A DNA stretch of 64,000 nt from Streptomyces humi (GTDB lineage Bacteria; Actinomycetota; Actinomycetes; Streptomycetales; Streptomycetaceae): NCBI RefSeq assembly GCF_001005085.2, contig NZ_LBMU02000045.1:1-64000 (forward strand), read 5' to 3'. Made by a program: the position numbers and the translations under genes. Shown here in pieces: positions 61,530 to 64,000 of this stretch. Under the pieces are notes generated by a model. The model was not told the DNA's origin. It did no database searches and was given only the letters and a program-made list of their open reading frames with translations. Position 1 is the first letter of the stretch. Every line of letters begins with the position of its first letter.

Positions 61530-61994
61530 ATGGGATGGATAGATGATGTGCCGCGTCCTTCCGATGAAGCCGCACCTGGTCGGGATAGCGTCGTGGAGGC
61601 TGCGTGGCAACGACTGCTCCACACGGAGTACATGGACACCGAACTGGTGCGAGCCGCGTACGCCGAGCCCCTTCTCCGACAGCTCCATCCCTCAAGCAGC
61701 CACCAGGACCTGCACTTCAGCAGGTGCACCGGTAACTGGTCCTGGGACATTCCGTTCATCATGCACCTTCCTGGCGGACGCTACCTCGTCGCTGGACCGT
61801 CCCGCTCCCAGATCGTCGGGGAAGCGGACACCGCCGAGGAAACCGTTGCTCTGGTCGTCTCCGGTCTGCCGCCAGGCTGTGGTCCAGCGATCGTCGGGGG
61901 CCGGGACGAACTCGACCGGCTCGACAGGGCCCCCGCCGACCAGATCCCTGTAGACGACGAGCGGCGTTCTCACGCACCGGACCCGACCGACTGA
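61530..61994 (+). CDS. DUF6193-family protein
   Basis: A 154-residue protein. EAAWQRLLHTEYMDTELVRA, AYAEPLLRQLHPSSSHQDLH, NWSWDIPFIMHLPGGRYLVA and VGEADTAEETVALVVSGLPP follow the DUF6193 pattern known from Streptomyces. The function is unknown. ATG 61530 is chosen as the first start before conserved sequence; the upstream frame lacks similarity. Confidence 0.75.
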   Translation: MGWIDDVPRPSDEAAPGRDSVVEAAWQRLLHTEYMDTELVRAAYAEPLLRQLHPSSSHQDLHFSRCTGNWSWDIPFIMHLPGGRYLVAGPSRSQIVGEADTAEETVALVVSGLPPGCGPAIVGGRDELDRLDRAPADQIPVDDERRSHAPDPTD

Positions 61995-62392
61995 GAATTC
62001 GGATGTCCGCCCATCCCAGCCGATCTGGTCGCCACGGCCCGAGCACCGCTCCGGACCGGTGCTGCTCAAGGTCACCTACCACGGTTACGACACGCTGGCC
62101 ATCGCGCTTCTGGCAGCCGCCGCCGCCCGGACGGGCCGGTAGCCGAAGGCCTGGCACCGCTACCTCGCCCCGCACCTGCGCCCCACAGGCCGCACTCCCT
62201 CCAGGCCACCAGGGACGAGAACCCGGCAGCGGGCAGCGTCGATCGAGCAGCGGCCGACTCACCCTCACACGCTGCCGGGAACGGGTCAGCCAAGGGCTTG
62301 GCGCGAACCGGACGGGACCAGCCCTCGCTCGACGAGAGGTCGGCTCCTTATGACGGCATCGCGCTCCTCGTCCCGCGAAGCGCGGCCGGATA
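61995..62392. other. No confident gene
   Basis: A plus-strand piece VLLKVTYHGYDTLAIALLAA ending at TAG 62142 has protein character but neither start nor known family. The remainder is unremarkable. Confidence 0.4.
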
Positions 62393-62737
62393 TCAGTGGC
62401 TGGGTCGGAATCGAAGCGCCGACCAGATGCCGTCGATGGCGATCTGCCGCACAGGCCGCACGCCGTGCTCGCTGAGCGCGGCAGCCAGAGTGTCGCGGTT
62501 GAGATCCGTGCCGAGCTTCCCGCCCTTCGGGTAGGCCACCCAGGCGAGAGCATCGCGCCGTGCCGCGGCGAGCGCGGCCCGCGTGTCCGCCCCGAGGAGA
62601 TCACTGGAGGTGGTCACGAAGGCGAGCACCGCATCAACCGAAGCCGACTCGCCGACGGTCTCGATCTCCAGAGGGACGTCGTCGGGCTTGCCCAGCACGG
62701 CGACGCTCTGACCGGGCTTGATCTGAAGCTTGCTCAT
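62393..62737 (-). CDS. Small conserved protein (DUF3052-like)
   Basis: A 114-residue protein: KLQIKPGQSVAVLGKPDDVP, then VDAVLAFVTTSSDLLGADT, WVAYPKGGKLGTDLNRDTLA, VRPVRQIAIDGIWSALRFRP. The YPKGG-x2-GTDLNRD motif and ending IDxxWSALR are those of a common actinobacterial DUF3052-type protein of unknown function. ATG 62737 is used; GTG 62746 is possible. Between this and the next gene upstream lie 119 bp. Confidence 0.78.
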   Translation of the reverse strand: MSKLQIKPGQSVAVLGKPDDVPLEIETVGESASVDAVLAFVTTSSDLLGADTRAALAAARRDALAWVAYPKGGKLGTDLNRDTLAAALSEHGVRPVRQIAIDGIWSALRFRPSH

Positions 62738-62856
62738 GAGAGACACACGCTGATCCTGCCACCTGGGTGGGAGCTCGCGCCTGAAGGACGGGCAGTCTCC
62801 AGGTCGGATCCGGATGTGGCTCGGCCCGCCTCCCACAACATTCCTACGGTGAGCGG

Positions 62857-63249
62857 CTAACCAGCGATCGCCCGCAAGATCGGCTGTCCAAGTGTGCCGA
62901 GCCAGCCCGCGAGCGATCCGAGTGGCCCGATCAGTCCGGTACTGGCTGCGGCCAGCGCACCCGCCGAGGACAACAGATGGGTGATCCGGCCCAGTCGGCC
63001 CGCCACTGCCTGCCGGTCCGGCTCCGGTCGGGCGACCTCCTCGTCCAGCGAGTCCAGCTCGGCCCGCACCTCGGGCTCGATTGCCGGCGGCAACGCCGTC
63101 CGCTCGATCGACGCCCTCAGTTCCCGGACCAGGCCGCGCACCTCCTGGCCGCCCGCTGTGAAGACGGCCGACTGGCCACCGCGAACGGTCTGGTTCCCAG
63201 CGACGTTGTTGACCACGCCGCCCTGCTGGTTGCCGATATTGAAGGACAT
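62857..63249 (-). CDS. Hypothetical protein downstream of the FHA-domain gene
   Basis: A 130-residue protein with a beta-repeat-like start MSFNIGNQQGGVVNNVAGNQ similar to the IGEQQADRLSNVAGDQ segment of the neighbouring FHA protein. A helical middle (VRGLVRELRASIERTALPPA) and a hydrophobic Gly/Ala-rich end follow. The shared motif and 14-bp spacing suggest that the two proteins work together. No known function. Confidence 0.75.
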   Translation of the reverse strand: MSFNIGNQQGGVVNNVAGNQTVRGGQSAVFTAGGQEVRGLVRELRASIERTALPPAIEPEVRAELDSLDEEVARPEPDRQAVAGRLGRITHLLSSAGALAAASTGLIGPLGSLAGWLGTLGQPILRAIAG

Positions 63250-63263
63250 GGCTCCCCGTCTCC

Positions 63264-64000
63264 TCACCATTGCCGCCAGGACGCCTGCCGCTCGGCATCC
63301 TCGAAGCGGCGGCGCCGGGACGTCGTCACGATGTGCAGAACGATCCCGATGACCGTCAGAACCGTCCCGATCGCCGCCATCGCGAACCCGACCGCACCTA
63401 CCGGCACCCCGGCCACCTCCGGTCCGAGCAGCTCCGGAGCGGAGCCGAAGTTCGAACTCCCCGACGAAATATCGTCGTTGGTCCTGGCAATGAATCGAAT
63501 GATCACCCAGCCGTAGATCCCGCCCCCGATCAGAAAGAGCAGGAAGCCAAGCATGATCAGGTGTCGCGCCCTGGTACGGGTCGCGGCGATCTCCTTGAAA
63601 AAGCCCTCGCGCTGTGCCTGCTGAACATAGTTGTACTGGTCCCCGGCGACATTGCTCAGCCGGTCGGCCTGCTGCTCCCCGATGTCGAACCGCCGCTCGC
63701 CGTTGGGCGGCGTACGGCCGGCCTCGCGCGGTGCCAGGCGGCCCGGCGGGCCGGAGGGTGGCCCTGCGGCGGGAGCGCCGTACGGCGTGCGCCCGGGCTC
63801 AGGGACGGGGCTCCAGCCCGGCATGGTGTCCGAGGTACGGATCGGGCTGCCGTCGGCTCCGGGCTTCGGGGTCTGAACGGTGCGGTCGGCGGAGCACAGC
63901 TCTTCGTAATGCACCTCTATGGGCCCGAAATCCAGCACGTCGCCCGAGTGCAGCACCTGCTGACCGAGCACCGGGTGACCGTTCAGCATGGTTCCGTTGG
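63264..64000 (-). CDS. FHA-domain membrane protein, partial at window edge
   Basis: The 5' end lies beyond the window. The visible part begins in the C-terminal strands of an FHA domain (NGTMLNGHPVLGQQVLHSGD, VLDFGPIEVHYEE). A Pro/Gly-rich linker, the motif RFDIGEQQADRLSNVAGDQY, a short helix and two membrane segments (LIMLGFLLFLIGGGIYGWVI; VGAVGFAMAAIGTVLTVIGI) follow. FHA domains bind phosphothreonine, which suggests signalling from a Ser/Thr kinase to the membrane. The IG-QQ-NVAG motif is repeated in the next gene. Confidence 0.8.
   Translation of the reverse strand, partial: NGTMLNGHPVLGQQVLHSGDVLDFGPIEVHYEELCSADRTVQTPKPGADGSPIRTSDTMPGWSPVPEPGRTPYGAPAAGPPSGPPGRLAPREAGRTPPNGERRFDIGEQQADRLSNVAGDQYNYVQQAQREGFFKEIAATRTRARHLIMLGFLLFLIGGGIYGWVIIRFIARTNDDISSGSSNFGSAPELLGPEVAGVPVGAVGFAMAAIGTVLTVIGIVLHIVTTSRRRRFEDAERQASWRQW

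Overview
The window is very GC-rich and shows actinomycete habits throughout: GTG starts, ATGA/GTGA overlaps, and PadR, MarR, TetR and AraC regulators. The gene content points to a Streptomyces-like chromosome. No rRNA, tRNA or CRISPR array was seen.

Layout. (1) 1-6.4 kb is a flank with PadR, MarR/EamA, TMEM175 and AraC genes and several decayed fragments (RelA/SpoT HD domain, aldehyde dehydrogenase, IS481 transposase). (2) About 7-58.8 kb is an island of hypoxia, dormancy and redox genes that closely parallels the DevR/DosR regulon of Mycobacterium tuberculosis and the OsdR/OsdK region of S. coelicolor. It holds eight intact or nearly intact universal stress proteins, three CBS proteins, an Acg-type nitroreductase, a DevS-like GAF kinase, ribosome-hibernation-like proteins (Rv1738 family and a broken S30AE gene), Rv1733c and Rv2004c homologues, PPOX and DUF1918 proteins. 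It also has an anaerobic carbon module (pyruvate phosphate dikinase, pyruvate formate-lyase with its activase, zinc alcohol dehydrogenase, GAPDH, a PatA-like acetyltransferase/acyl-CoA synthetase, a GH65 phosphorylase). A group 3b-type NiFe hydrogenase operon with its maturation protease and a hemerythrin-tailed P1B-type ATPase complete it. (3) 59.4-64 kb is a second flank with a TetR/SDR divergent pair, a DUF6193 protein and an FHA-domain membrane protein cut by the window edge.

How it fits together. A 14-bp palindrome (core GGGCCG-N2-CGGCCC, with variants such as GGGACTTTCGGCCC) recurs in front of many transcription units of the island, most often 80-110 bp before the start codon. It resembles the DevR/OsdR box. 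It precedes the hydrogenase, pyruvate formate-lyase, PatA-like, USP-ADH-USP-GAPDH, ATPase, GH65, nitroreductase and kinase/dikinase units. I infer one low-oxygen regulon that couples fermentative carbon flow, H2/NADP(H) balance, metal supply and ribosome protection. The response regulator itself is not in the window.

The island is also heavily scarred. At least a dozen genes are truncated, frameshifted or joined head-on to fragments of others: arcA/arcC/arcD remnants, PPOX against STAS, USP against an unknown gene, USP against an ABC permease, and a 2-oxoacid dehydrogenase E2 whose central ~80 bp is inverted. Several short tandem repeats lie at or near these joints.
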